A stretch of DNA of 64,000 nt, taken from the NCBI GenBank assembly GCA_020055645.1, contig JAECZT010000030.1, forward strand, positions 20,349 to 84,348, written 5' to 3'. The position numbers and the translations under genes were made by a program. This document shows, piece by piece, positions 1 to 11,429 of the stretch; position 1 is the first letter of the stretch, and the number at the start of each line of letters is the position of its first letter. The notes beneath the pieces were generated by a model. That model saw nothing but the letters and a program-made list of their open reading frames with translations. It searched no databases and was not told the DNA's origin. This DNA is from Tomocerus qinae (lineage: Eukaryota; Arthropoda; Collembola; Entomobryomorpha; Tomoceridae).

Positions 1-78
1 TTTATAAATGTTATATTACAAAAATTATTTTTCGCCTCGTACAAGCTCAAAAAAATGATTTTTTTCAAGTGTCTAGTC
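1..78 (+). repeat. Type 1 monomer, representative (78 bp)
   Basis: This is the commonest monomer. Its variable window (positions 20-36) reads aaaaattatttttcgcc. It holds two A-run/T-run dyads: aaaaat-t-attttt centred on position 26, and aaaaaaat-g-attttttt centred on position 57, 31 bp apart. G+C is 19 of 78. Recognition sites gtac (39-42), agct (44-47) and ctag (73-76) occur once each, so enzymes cutting these should give a monomer ladder. The 77-bp form (1s) differs only in having six A in the A-run. Confidence 0.95.
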
Positions 79-155
79 TTTATAAATGTTATATTACAAA
101 TGTTTTTGGTCCCCTCGTACAAGCTCAAAAAATGATTTTTTTCAAGTGTCTAGTC
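79..155 (+). repeat. Type 2s monomer, representative (77 bp)
   Basis: Type 2 differs from type 1 at six positions in the variable window: 23 (a to t), 24 (a to g), 27 (a to t), 30 and 31 (t to g) and 34 (g to c), giving aaatgtttttggtcccc. The first dyad of type 1 is destroyed and the second is kept. This example is the short form, with six A at the A-run. G+C is 22 of 78 in the full form. Type 2 is the second commonest monomer and often alternates with type 1. Confidence 0.95.
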
Positions 156-233
156 TTTATAAATGTTATATTACAAAAATTATTAGTCCCCTCGTACAAG
201 CTCAAAAAAATGATTTTTTTCAAGTGTCTAGTC
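156..233 (+). repeat. Type 3 monomer, representative (78 bp)
   Basis: The variable window reads aaaaattattagtcccc. It has the type 1 bases at positions 23, 24 and 27 and the type 2 bases at 31 and 34, with a private a at position 30. This looks like a type 1/type 2 mosaic with a switch near position 30. In the left half of the window it usually follows a type 2s monomer and precedes a type 2, as in 79-310, 777-1009 and 1399-1631. From about 30 kb rightward many type 3 monomers carry extra marks: gttatgctac at their start, or ctcaaaataatg in place of the A-run. Confidence 0.92.
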
Positions 234-2332
234 TTTATAAATGTTATATTACAAATGTTTTTGGTCCCCTCGTACAAGCTCAAAAAATGATTTTTTTCAA
301 GTGTCTAGTCTTTATAAATGTTATATTACAAAAATTATTTTTCGCCTCGTACAAGCTCAAAAAATGATTTTTTTCAAGTGTCTAGTCTTTATAAATGTTA
401 TATTACAAATGTTTTTGGTCCCCTCGTACAAGCTCAAAAAAATGATTTTTTTCAAGTGTCTAGTCTTTATAAATGTTATATTACAAAAATTATTTTTCGC
501 CTCGTACAAGCTCAAAAAAATGATTTTTTTCAAGTGTCTAGTCTTTATAAATGTTATATTACAAAAATTATTTTTCACCTCGTACAAGCTCAAAAAAATG
601 ATTTTTTTCAAGTGTCTAGTCTTTATAAATGTTATATTACAAATGTTTTTGGTCCCCTCGTACAAGCTCAAAAAATGATTTTTTTCAAGTGTCTAGTCTT
701 TATAAATGTTATATTACAAAAATTATTTTTCGCCTCGTACAAGCTCAAAAAAATGATTTTTTTCAAGTGTCTAGTCTTTATAAATGTTATATTACAAATG
801 TTTTTGGTCCCCTCGTACAAGCTCAAAAAATGATTTTTTTCAAGTGTCTAGTCTTTATAAATGTTATATTACAAAAATTATTAGTCCCCTCGTACAAGCT
901 CAAAAAAATGATTTTTTTCAAGTGTCTAGTCTTTATAAATGTTATATTACAAATGTTTTTGGTCCCCTCGTACAAGCTCAAAAAAATGATTTTTTTCAAG
1001 TGTCTAGTCTTTATAAATGTTATATTACCAAAATTATTTTTCGCCTCGTACAAGCTCAAAAAAATGATTTTTTTCAAGTGTCTAGTCTTTATAAATGTTA
1101 TATTACAAATGTTTTTGGTCCCCTCGTACAAGCTCAAAAAAATGATTTTTTTCAAGTGTCTAGTCTTTATAAATGTTATATTACAAAAATTATTTTTCGC
1201 CTCGTACAAGCTCAAAAAATGATTTTTTTCAAGTGTCTAGTCTTTATAAATGTTATATTACAAAAATTATTTTTCGCCTCGTACAAGCTCAAAAAAATGA
1301 TTTTTTTCAAGTGTCTAGTCTTTATAAATGTTATATTACAAAAATTATTTTTCGCCTCGTACAAGCTCAAAAAAATGATTTTTTTCAAGTGTCTAGTCTT
1401 TATAAATGTTATATTACAAATGTTTTTGGTCCCCTCGTACAAGCTCAAAAAATGATTTTTTTCAAGTGTCTAGTCTTTATAAATGTTATATTACAAAAAT
1501 TATTAGTCCCCTCGTACAAGCTCAAAAAAATGATTTTTTTCAAGTGTCTAGTCTTTATAAATGTTATATTACAAATGTTTTTGGTCCCCTCGTACAAGCT
1601 CAAAAAAATGAATTTTTTCAAGTGTCTAGTCTTTATAAATGTTATATTACAAAAATTATTTTTCGCCTCGTACAAGCTCAAAAAAATGATTTTTTTCAAG
1701 TGTCTAGTCTTTATAAATGTTATATTACAAATGTTTTTGGTCCCCTCGTACAAGCTCAAAAAAATGATTTTTTTCAAGTGTCTAGTCTTTATAAATGTTA
1801 TATTACAAAAATTATTTTTCGCCTCGTACAAGCTCAAAAAAATGATTTTTTTCAAGTGTCTAGTCTTTATAAATGTTATATTACAAATGTTTTTGGTCCC
1901 CTCGTACAAGCTCAAAAAAATGATTTTTTTCAAGTGTCTAGTCTTTATAAATGTTATATTACAAATGTTTTTGGTCCCCTCGTACAAGCTCAAAAAAATG
2001 ATTTTTTTCAAGTGTCTAGTCTTTATAAATGTTATATTACAAAAATTATTTTTCGCCTCGTACAAGCTCAAAAAATGATTTTTTTCAAGTGTCTAGTCTT
2101 TATAAATGTTATATTACAAATGTTTTTGGGTCCCCTCGTACAAGCTCAAAAAAATGATTTTTTCAAGTGTCTAGTCTTTATAAATGTTATATTACAAAAA
2201 TTATTAGTCCCCTCGTACAAGCTCAAAAAAATGATTTTTTTCAAGTGTCTAGTCTTTATAAATGTTATATTACAAATGTTTTTGGTCCCCTCGTACAAGC
2301 TCAAAAAAATGATTTTTTTCAAGTGTCTAGTC

Positions 2333-2409
2333 TTTATAAATGTTATATTACAAAAATTATTTTTCCCCTCGTACAAGCTCAAAAAATGATTTTTTTCAAG
2401 TGTCTAGTC
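2333..2409 (+). repeat. Type 4s monomer, representative (77 bp)
   Basis: The variable window reads aaaaattatttttcccc: type 1 bases at every diagnostic position except 34, where it has the type 2 base c. It is either a type 1/type 2 mosaic with a switch between positions 31 and 34, or a type 1 with one substitution. Others lie near 6640, 7100, 7495, 11305, 19080, 36890 and 37045. Near 6640, 11305 and 19080 it is followed directly by a type 5 monomer. Confidence 0.88.
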
Positions 2410-3572
2410 TTTATAAATGTTATATTACAAATGTTTTTGGTCCCCTCGTACAAGCTCAAAAAATGATTTTTTTCAAGTGTCTAGTCTTTATAAATGTTAT
2501 ATTACAAAAATTATTTTTCGCCTCGTACAAGCTCAAAAAAATGATTTTTTTCAAGTGTCTAGTCTTTATAAATGTTATATTACAAATGTTTTTGGTCCCC
2601 TCGTACAAGCTCAAAAAATGATTTTTTTCAAGTGTCTAGTCTTTATAAATGTTATATTACAAAAATTATTTTTCGCCTCGTACAAGCTCAAAAAATGATT
2701 TTTTTCAAGTGTCTAGTCTTTATAAATGTTATATTACAAAAATTATTTTTCGCCTCGTACAAGCTCAAAAAAATGATTTTTTTCAAGTGTCTAGTCTTTA
2801 TAAATGTTATATTACAAATGTTTTTGGTCCCCTCGTACAAGCTCAAAAAAATGATTTTTTTCAAGTGTCTAGTCTTTATAAATGTTATATTACAAAAATT
2901 ATTTTTCGCCTCGTACAAGCTCAAAAAAATGATTTTTTTCAAGTGTCTAGTCTTTATAAATGTTATATTACAAAAATTATTTTTCGCCTCGTACAAGCTC
3001 AAAAAATGATTTTTTTCAAGTGTCTAGTCTTTATAAATGTTATATTACAAAAATTATTTTTCGCCTCGTACAAGCTCAAAAAAATGATTTTTTTCAAGTG
3101 TCTAGTCTTTATAAATGTTATATTACAAATATTTTTGGTCCCCTCGTACAAGCTCAAAAAAATGATTTTTTTCAAGTGTCTAGTCTTTATAAATGTTATA
3201 TTACAAATGTTTTTGGTCCCCTCGTACAAGCTCAAAAAAATGATTTTTTTCAAGTGTCTAGTCTTTATAAATGTTATATTACAAAAATTATTTTTCGCCT
3301 CGTACAAGCTCAAAAAAATGATTTTTTTCAAGTGTCTAGTCTTTATAAATGTTATATTACAAATGTTTTTGGTCCCCTCGTACAAGCTCAAAAAATGATT
3401 TTTTTCAAGTGTCTAGTCTTTATAAATGTTATATTACAAAAATTATTTTTCGCCTCGTACAAGCTCAAAAAATGATTTTTTTCAAGTGTCTAGTCTTTAT
3501 AAATGTTATATTACAAAAATTATTTTTCGCCTCGTACAAGCTCAAAAAATGATTTTTTTCAAGTGTCTAGTC

Positions 3573-3728
3573 TTTATAAATGTTATATTATAAAAATTAT
3601 TTTTCGCCTCTTACAAGCTCAAAAAAATGATTTTTTTCAAGGGTCTAGTCTTTATAAATGTTATATTACAAATATTTTTGGTCCCCTCGTACAAACTCAA
3701 AAAAATGATTTTTTTCAAGTGTCTAGTC
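3573..3728. repeat. Pair of locally mutated monomers
   Basis: Two adjacent 78-bp monomers carry a cluster of private changes. The first has attataaaaatt, cctcttacaag and caagggtctag. The second has aaatatttttgg and gtacaaactc. The flanking monomers are nearly consensus, so this is a small diverged patch that homogenisation has not erased. Confidence 0.85.
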
Positions 3729-5746
3729 TTTATAAATGTTATATTACAAATGTTTTTGGTCCCCTCGTACAAGCTCAAAAAAATGATTTTTTTCAAGTGT
3801 CTAGTCTTTATAAATGTTATATTACAAATGTTTTTGGTCCCCTCGTACAAGCTCAAAAAAATGATTTTTTTCAAGTGTCTAGTCTTTATAAATGTTATAT
3901 TACAAAAATTATTAGTCCCCTCGTACAAGCTCAAAAAATGATTTTTTTCAAGTGTCTAGTCTTTATAAATGTTATATTACAAAAATTATTTTTCGCCTCG
4001 TACAAGCTCAAAAAATGATTTTTTTCAAGTGTCTAGTCTTTATAAATGTTATATTACAAAAATTATTTTTCGCCTCGTACAAGCTCAAAAAAATGATTTT
4101 TTTCAAGTGTCTAGTCTTTATAAATGTTATATTACAAAAATTATTTTTCGCCTCGTACAAGCTCAAAAAAATGATTTTTTTCAAGTGTCTAGTCTTTATA
4201 AATGTTATATTACAAAAATTATTTTTCGCCTCGTACAAGCTCAAAAAAATGATTTTTTTCAAGTGTCTAGTCTTTATAAATGTTATATTACAAATGTTTT
4301 TGGTCCCCTCGTACAAGCTCAAAAAATGATTTTTTTCAAGTGTCTAGTCTTTATAAATGTTATATTACAAAAATTATTAGTCCCCTCGTACAAGCTCAAA
4401 AAAATGATTTTTTTCAAGTGTCTAGTCTTTATAAATGTTATATTACAAATGTTTTTGGTCCCCTCGTACAAGCTCAAAAAAATGATTTTTTTCAAGTGTC
4501 TAGTCTTTATAAATGTTATATTACAAAAATTATTTTTCGCCTCGTACAAGCTCAAAAAAATGATTTTTTTCAAGTGTCTAGTCTTTATAAATGTTATATT
4601 ACAAATGTTTTTGGTCCCCTCGTACAAGCTCAAAAAAATGATTTTTTTCAAGTGTCTAGTCTTTATAAATGTTATATTACAAAAATTATTTTTCGCCTCG
4701 TACAAGCTCAAAAAAATGATTTTTTTCAAGTGTCTAGTCTTTATAAATGTTATATTACAAATATTATTTTTCGCCTCGTACAAGCTCAAAAAAATGATTT
4801 TTTTCAAGTGTCTAGTCTTTATAAATGTTATATTACAAATGTTTTTGGTCCCCTCGTACAAGCTCAAAAAATGATTTTTTTCAAGTGTCTAGTCTTTATA
4901 AATGTTATATTACAAAAATTATTTTTCGCCTCGTACAAGCTCAAAAAAATGATTTTTTTCAAGTGTCTAGTCTTTATAAATGTTATATTACAAATGTTTT
5001 TGGTCCCCTCGTACAAGCTCAAAAAAATGATTTTTTTCAAGTGTCTAGTCTTTATAAATGTTATATTACAAATGTTTTTGGTCCCCTCGTACAAGCTCAA
5101 AAAATGATTTTTTTCAAGTGTCTAGTCTTTATAAATGTTATATTACAAAAATTATTAGTCCCCTCGTACAAGCTCAAAAAATGATTTTTTTCAAGTGTCT
5201 AGTCTTTATAAATGTTATATTACAAAAATTATTTTTCGCCTCGTACAAGCTCAAAAAAATGATTTTTTTCAAGTGTCTAGTCTTTATAAATGTTATATTA
5301 CAAAAATTATTTTTCGCCTCGTACAAGCTCAAAAAATGATTTTTTTCAAGTGTCTAGTCTTTATAAATGTTATATTACAAAAATTATTTTTCGCCTCGTA
5401 CAAGCTCAAAAAATGATTTTTTTCAAGTGTCTAGTCTTTATAAATGTTATATTACAAAAATTATTTTTCGCCTCGTACAAGCTCAAAAAAATGATTTTTT
5501 TCAAGTGTCTAGTCTTTATAAATGTTATATTACAAATGTTTTTGGTCCCCTCGTACAAGCTCAAAAAATGATTTTTTTCAAGTGTCTAGTCTTTATAAAT
5601 GTTATATTACAAAAATTATTAGTCCCCTCGTACAAGCTCAAAAAAATGATTTTTTTCAAGTGTCTAGTCTTTATAAATGTTATATTACAAATGTTTTTGG
5701 TCCCCTCGTACAAGCTCAAAAAATGATTTTTTTCAAGTGTCTAGTC

Positions 5747-5827
5747 TTTATAAATGTTATATTACAAAAATTATTTTGGGTCCCCTCGTACAAGCTGAAA
5801 AAAATGATTTTTTTCAAGTGTCTAGTC
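5747..5827. repeat. 81-bp hybrid monomer
   Basis: The left part of the variable window is type 1 (aaaaattatttt) and it is joined to a type 2-like right part with an extra g (gggtcccc), giving 81 bp. It also has aagctgaaaa in place of aagctcaaaa. The simplest reading is a slipped or misaligned exchange between a type 1 and a type 2 monomer. A related junction, caattattttgggtcccc, is in the monomer 12049-12126, which keeps 78 bp. Confidence 0.82.
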
Positions 5828-5983
5828 TTTATAAATGTTATATTACAAATGTTTTTGGTCCCCTCGTACAAGCTCAAAAAAATGATTTTTTTCAAGTGTC
5901 TAGTCTTTATAAATGTTATATTACAAAAATTATTTTTCGCCTCGTACAAGCTCAAAAAAATGATTTTTTTCAAGTGTCTAGTC

Positions 5984-6917
5984 TTTATAAATGTTATATT
6001 ACAAATGTTTTTTGTCCCCTCGTACAAGCTCAAAAAAATGATTTTTTTCAAGTGTCTAGTCTTTATAAATGTTATATTACAAATGTTTTTGGTCCCCTCG
6101 TACAAGCTCAAAAAAATGATTTTTTTCAAGTGTCTAGTCTTTATAAATGTTATATTACAAAAATTATTTTTCGCCTCGTACAAGCTCAAAAAAATGATTT
6201 TTTTCAAGTGTCTAGTCTTTATAAATGTTATATTACAAATGTTTTTGGTCCCCTCGTACAAGCTCAAAAAAATGATTTTTTTCAAGTGTCTAGTCTTAAT
6301 AAATGTTATATTACAAATGTTTATGGTCCCCTCGTACAAGCTCAAAAAAATGATTTTTTTCAAGTGTCTAGTCTTTATAAATGTTATATTACAAATGTTT
6401 TTGGTCCCCTCGTACAAGCTCAAAAAAATGATTTTTTTCAAGTGTCTAGTCTTTATAAATGTTATATTACAAAAATTATTAGTCCCCTCGTACAAGCTCA
6501 AAAAAATGATTTTTTTCAAGTGTCTAGTCTTTATAAATGTTATATTACAAATGTTTTTGGTCCCCTCGTACAAGCTCAAAAAAATGATTTTTTTCAAGTG
6601 TCTAGTCTTTATAAATGTTATATTACAAAAATTATTTTTCCCCTCGTACAAGCTCAAAAAAATGATTTTTTTCAAGTGTCTAGTCTTTATAAATGTTATA
6701 TTACAAATGTTTATGGTCCCCTCGTACAAGCTCAAAAAATGATTTTTTTCAAGTGTCTAGTCTTTATAAATGTTATATTACAAAAATTATTTTTCGCCTC
6801 GTACAAGCTCAAAAAAATGATTTTTTTCAAGTGTCTAGTCTTTATAAATGTTATATTACAAATGTTTTTGGTCCCCTCGTACAAGCTCAAAAAATGATTT
6901 TTTTCAAGTGTCTAGTC
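5984..6917. repeat. 12-monomer module, copy 1
   Basis: Monomer order is 2*,2,1,2,5,2,3,2,4,5s,1,2s. The first type 2 has the private run gttttttgtcccc, and the first type 5 has the cttaata start. The second copy begins exactly 2880 bp downstream (8864) with the same order and the same private mark. Shortened versions lie at 10809-11429 and 18579-19358. Confidence 0.85.
6296..6373 (+). repeat. Type 5 monomer with 'cttaata' start, representative (78 bp)
   Basis: This is a type 2 derivative with an a at position 28 (aaatgtttatgg) and t to a near the start, so tttataaatg becomes ttaataaatg. The two marks travel together near 6296, 9175, 9563, 15470, 16322, 20990, 21146, 22470, 24350, 24728, 24883 and 26828. 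The start mark also occurs alone on type 1 monomers from about 25 kb rightward (near 25040, 44015, 53663, 56155, 59582), so the two marks have been separated. The start mark turns the TATAAA-like motif into AATAAA. Confidence 0.9.
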
Positions 6918-8863
6918 TTTATAAATGTTATATTACAAAAATTATTTTTCGCCTCGTACAAGCTCAAAAAAATGATTTTTTTCAAGTGTCTAGTCTTTAT
7001 AAATGTTATATTACAAATGTTTTTGGTCCCCTCGTACAAGCTCAAAAAAATGATTTTTTTCAAGTGTCTAGTCTTTATAAATGTTATATTACAAAAATTA
7101 TTTTTCCCCTCGTACAAGCTCAAAAAAATGATTTTTTTCAAGTGTCTAGTCTTTATAAATGTTATATTACAAAAATTATTTTTCGCCTCGTACAAGCTCA
7201 AAAAAATGATTTTTTTCAAGTGTCTAGTCTTTATAAATGTTATATTACAAATGTTTTTGGTCCCCTCGTACAAGCTCAAAAAAATGATTTTTTTCAAGTG
7301 TCTAGTCTTTATAAATGTTATATTACAAAAATTATTTTTCGCCTCGTACAAGCTCAAAAAAATGATTTTTTTCAAGTGTCTAGTCTTTATAAATGTTATA
7401 TTACAAAAATTATTTTTCGCCTCGTACAAGCTCAAAAAAATGATTTTTTTCAAGTGTCTAGTCTTTATAAATGTTATATTACAAAAATTATTTTTCCCCT
7501 CGTACAAGCTCAAAAAAATGATTTTTTTCAAGTGTCTAGTCTTTATAAATGTTATATTACAAAAATTATTTTTCGCCTCGTACAAGCTCAAAAAAATGAT
7601 TTTTTTCAAGTGTCTAGTCTTTATAAATGTTATATTACAAAAATTATTTTTCGCCTCGTACAAGCTCAAAAAAATGATTTTTTTCAAGTGTCTAGTCTTT
7701 ATAAATGTTATATTACAAATGTTTTTGGTCCCCTCGTACAAGCTCAAAAAAATGATTTTTTTCAAGTGTCTAGTCTTTATAAATGTTATATTACAAAAAT
7801 TATTAGTCCCCTCGTACAAGCTCAAAAAAATGATTTTTTTCAAGTGTCTAGTCTTTATAAATGTTATATTACAAATGTTTTTGGTCCCCTCGTACAAGCT
7901 CAAAAAATGATTTTTTTCAAGTGTCTAGTCTTTATAAATGTTATATTACAAAAATTATTTTTCGCCTCGTACAAGCTCAAAAAATGATTTTTTTCAAGTG
8001 TCTAGTCTTTATAAATGTTATATTACAAAAATTATTTTTCGCCTCGTACAAGCTCAAAAAATGATTTTTTTCAAGTGTCTAGTCTTTATAAATGTTATAT
8101 TACAAAAATTATTTTTCGCCTCGTACAAGCTCAAAAAAATGATTTTTTTCAAGTGTCTAGTCTTTATAAATGTTATATTACAAATGTTTTTGGTCCCCTC
8201 GTACAAGCTCAAAAAAATGATTTTTTTCAAGTGTCTAGTCTTTATAAATGTTATATTACAAAAATTATTTTTCGCCTCGTACAAGCTCAAAAAAATGATT
8301 TTTTTCAAGTGTCTAGTCTTTATAAATGTTATATTACAAAAATTATTTTTCGCCTCGTACAAGCTCAAAAAAATGATTTTTTTCAAGTGTCTAGTCTTTA
8401 TAAATGTTATATTACAAATGTTTTTGGTCCCCTCGTACAAGCTCAAAAAAATGATTTTTTTCAAGTGTCTAGTCTTTATAAATGTTATATTACAAAAATT
8501 ATTAGTCCCCTCGTACAAGCTCAAAAAAATGATTTTTTTCAAGTGTCTAGTCTTTATAAATGTTATATTACAAATGTTTTTGGTCCCCTCGTACAAGCTC
8601 AAAAAATGATTTTTTTCAAGTGTCTAGTCTTTATAAATGTTATATTACAAAAATTATTTTTCGCCTCGTACAAGCTCAAAAAAATGATTTTTTTCAAGTG
8701 TCTAGTCTTTATAAATGTTATATTACAAATGTTTTTGGTCCCCTCGTACAAGCTCAAAAAAATGATTTTTTTCAAGTGTCTAGTCTTTATAAATGTTATA
8801 TTACAAAAATTATTTTTCGCCTCGTACAAGCTCAAAAAAATGATTTTTTTCAAGTGTCTAGTC
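6918..8863. repeat. Type 1-rich stretch between module copies
   Basis: About 25 monomers, mostly types 1 and 2, with type 4 near 7100 and 7495 and type 3 near 7800 and 8500. Three successive 1s or 2s monomers lie between about 7900 and 8070. There is satellite only. Confidence 0.85.
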
Positions 8864-9795
8864 TTTATAAATGTTATATTACAAATGTTTTTTGTCCCCT
8901 CGTACAAGCTCAAAAAATGATTTTTTTCAAGTATCTAGTCTTTATAAATGTTATATTGCAAATGTTTTTGGTCCCCTCGTACAAGCTCAAAAAAATGATT
9001 TTTTTCAAGTGTCTAGTCTTTATAAATGTTATATTACAAAAATTATTTTTCGCCTCGTACAAGCTCAAAAAAATGATTTTTTTCAAGTGTCTAGTCTTTA
9101 TAAATGTTATATTACAAATGTTTTTGGTCCCCTCGTACAAGCTCAAAAAAATGATTTTTTTCAAGTGTCTAGTCTTAATAAATGTTATATTACAAATGTT
9201 TATGGTCCCCTCGTACAAGCTCAAAAAAATGATTTTTTTCAAGTGTCTAGTCTTTATAAATGTTATATTACAAATGTTTTTGGTCCCCTCGTACAAGCTC
9301 AAAAAAATGATTTTTTTCAAGTGTCTAGTCTTTATAAATGTTATATTACAAAAATTATTAGTCCCCTCGTACAAGCTCAAAAAAATGATTTTTTTCAAGT
9401 GTCTAGTCTTTATAAATGTTATATTACAAATGTTTTTGGTCCCCTCGTACAAGCTCAAAAAAATGATTTTTTTCAAGTGTCTAGTCTTTATAAATGTTAT
9501 ATTACAAATTATTTTTCGCCTCGTACAAGCTCAAAAAAATGATTTTTTTCAAGTGTCTAGTCTTAATAAATGTTATATTACAAATGTTTATGGTCCCCTC
9601 GTACAAGCTCAAAAAAATGATTTTTTTCAAGTGTCTAGTCTTTATAAATGTTATATTACAAAAATTATTTTTCGCCTCGTACAAGCTCAAAAAAATGATT
9701 TTTTTCAAGTGTCTAGTCTTTATAAATGTTATATTACAAATGTTTTTGGTCCCCTCGTACAAGCTCAAAAAATGATTTTTTTCAAGTGTCTAGTC
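8864..9795. repeat. 12-monomer module, copy 2
   Basis: Order is 2*s,2,1,2,5,2,3,2,1(76 bp),5,1,2s, colinear with copy 1 at 5984. The shared private mark is gttttttgtcccc in the first monomer. The type 4 of copy 1 is replaced by a 76-bp type 1 at 9487-9562, which has lost two A (acaaattattttt). The first monomer ends in gtatctag instead of gtgtctag, and the next has an attgcaaatg variant. Confidence 0.85.
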
Positions 9796-10263
9796 TTTAT
9801 AAATGTTATATTACAAAAATTATTTTTCGCCTCGTACAAGCTCAAAAAAATGATTTTTTTCAAGTGTCTAGTCTTTATAAATGTTATATTACAAAAATTA
9901 TTTTTCGCCTCGTACAAGCTCAAAAAAATGATTTTTTTCAAGTGTCTAGTCTTTATAAATGTTATATTACAAATGTTTTTGGTCCCCTCGTACAAGCTCA
10001 AAAAAATGATTTTTTTCAAGTGTCTAGTCTTTATAAATGTTATATTACAAAAATTATTTTTCGCCTCGTACAAGCTCAAAAAAATGATTTTTTTCAAGTG
10101 TCTAGTCTTTATAAATGTTATATTACAAAAATTATTTTTCGCCTCGTACAAGCTCAAAAAAATGATTTTTTTCAAGTGTCTAGTCTTTATAAATGTTATA
10201 TTACAAAAATTATTTTTCGCCTCGTACAAGCTCAAAAAAATGATTTTTTTCAAGTGTCTAGTC

Positions 10264-10419
10264 TTTATAAATGTTATATTACAAATGTTTTTGGTCTCCT
10301 CGTACAAGCTCAAAAAAATGATTTTTTTCAAGTGTCTAGTCTTTATTAATGTTATATTACTAAGGTTTTTGGTATCCTCGTACAAGCTCAAAAAAATGAT
10401 TTTTTTCAAGTGTCTAGTC
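10264..10419. repeat. Diverged type 2 pair
   Basis: The monomer at 10264 has ggtctcctcg. The next (10342-10419) is the most diverged in this part of the array, with ctttattaatg, ttactaaggttt and ggtatcctcg. Both are 78 bp, and normal type 2 monomers flank them. Confidence 0.85.
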
Positions 10420-10808
10420 TTTATAAATGTTATATTACAAATGTTTTTGGTCCCCTCGTACAAGCTCAAAAAAATGATTTTTTTCAAGTGTCTAGTCTTT
10501 ATAAATGTTATATTACAAAAATTATTAGTCCCCTCGTACAAGCTCAAAAAAATGATTTTTTTCAAGTGTCTAGTCTTTATAAATGTTATATTACAAAAAT
10601 TATTTTTCGCCTCGTACAAGCTCAAAAAAATGATTTTTTTCAAGTGTCTAGTCTTTATAAATGTTATATTACAAATGTATTTGGTCCCCTCGTACAAGCT
10701 CAAAAAAATGATTTTTTTCAAGTGTCTAGTCTTTATAAATGTTATATTACAAATGTTTTTGGTCCCCTCGTACAAGCTCAAAAAATGATTTTTTTCAAGT
10801 GTCTAGTC

Positions 10809-11429
10809 TTTATAAATGTTATATTACAAAAATTATTTTTCGCCTCGTACAAGCTCAAAAAAATGATTTTTTTCAAGTGTCTAGTCTTTATAAATGTTAT
10901 ATTACAAATGTTTTTGGTCCCCTCGTACAAGCTCAAAAAATGATTTTTTTCAAGTGTCTAGTCTTTATAAATGTTATATTACAAATGTTTATGGTCCCCT
11001 CGTACAAGCTCAAAAAATGATTTTTTTCAAGTGTCTAGTCTTTATAAATGTTATATTACAAATGTTTTTGGTCCCCTCGTACAAGCTCAAAAAAATGATT
11101 TTTTTCAAGTGTCTAGTCTTTATAAATGTTATATTACAAAAATTATTAGTCCCCTCGTACAAGCTCAAAAAAATGATTTTTTTCAAGTGTCTAGTCTTTA
11201 TAAATGTTATATTACAAATGTTTTTGGTCCCCTCGTACAAGCTCAAAAAAATGATTTTTTTCAAGTGTCTAGTCTTTATAAATGTTATATTACAAAAATT
11301 ATTTTTCCCCTCGTACAAGCTCAAAAAAATGATTTTTTTCAAGTGTCTAGTCTTTATAAATGTTATATTACAAATGTTTAGGGTCCCCTCGTACAAGCTC
11401 AAAAAATGATTTTTTTCAAGTGTCTAGTC
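10809..11429. repeat. Module copy 4 (short version)
   Basis: Order is 1,2s,5s,2,3,2,4,5*s. This matches the inner part of the module at 5984 (1,2,5,2,3,2,4,5). The last monomer carries gtttagggtcccc in place of gtttatggtcccc. A type 2 with aaatgtatttgg lies just upstream near 10677. Confidence 0.8.

Larger units (their letters stand above)
1..5983. repeat. Left segment: mixed types 1, 2 and 3
   Basis: About 77 monomers. The first 23 in order are 1,2s,3,2s,1s,2,1,1,2s,1,2s,3,2,1,2,1s,1,1,2s,3,2,1,2. The triplet 2s-3-2 recurs at 777-1009 and 1399-1631 (622 bp apart) and again near 4275. Single variants include ttttcacctcg near 570, a ccaaaatt variant near 1028, gaattttttc near 1610, and an extra g balanced by a lost T in the monomer 2099-2176. 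There is nothing but satellite here. Confidence 0.9.

Noticed and set aside
49..65. A-run/T-run dyad as an intrinsic terminator
   Set aside because: The stem would be A-T only and is present in every monomer; there is no gene upstream and no GC-rich stem.
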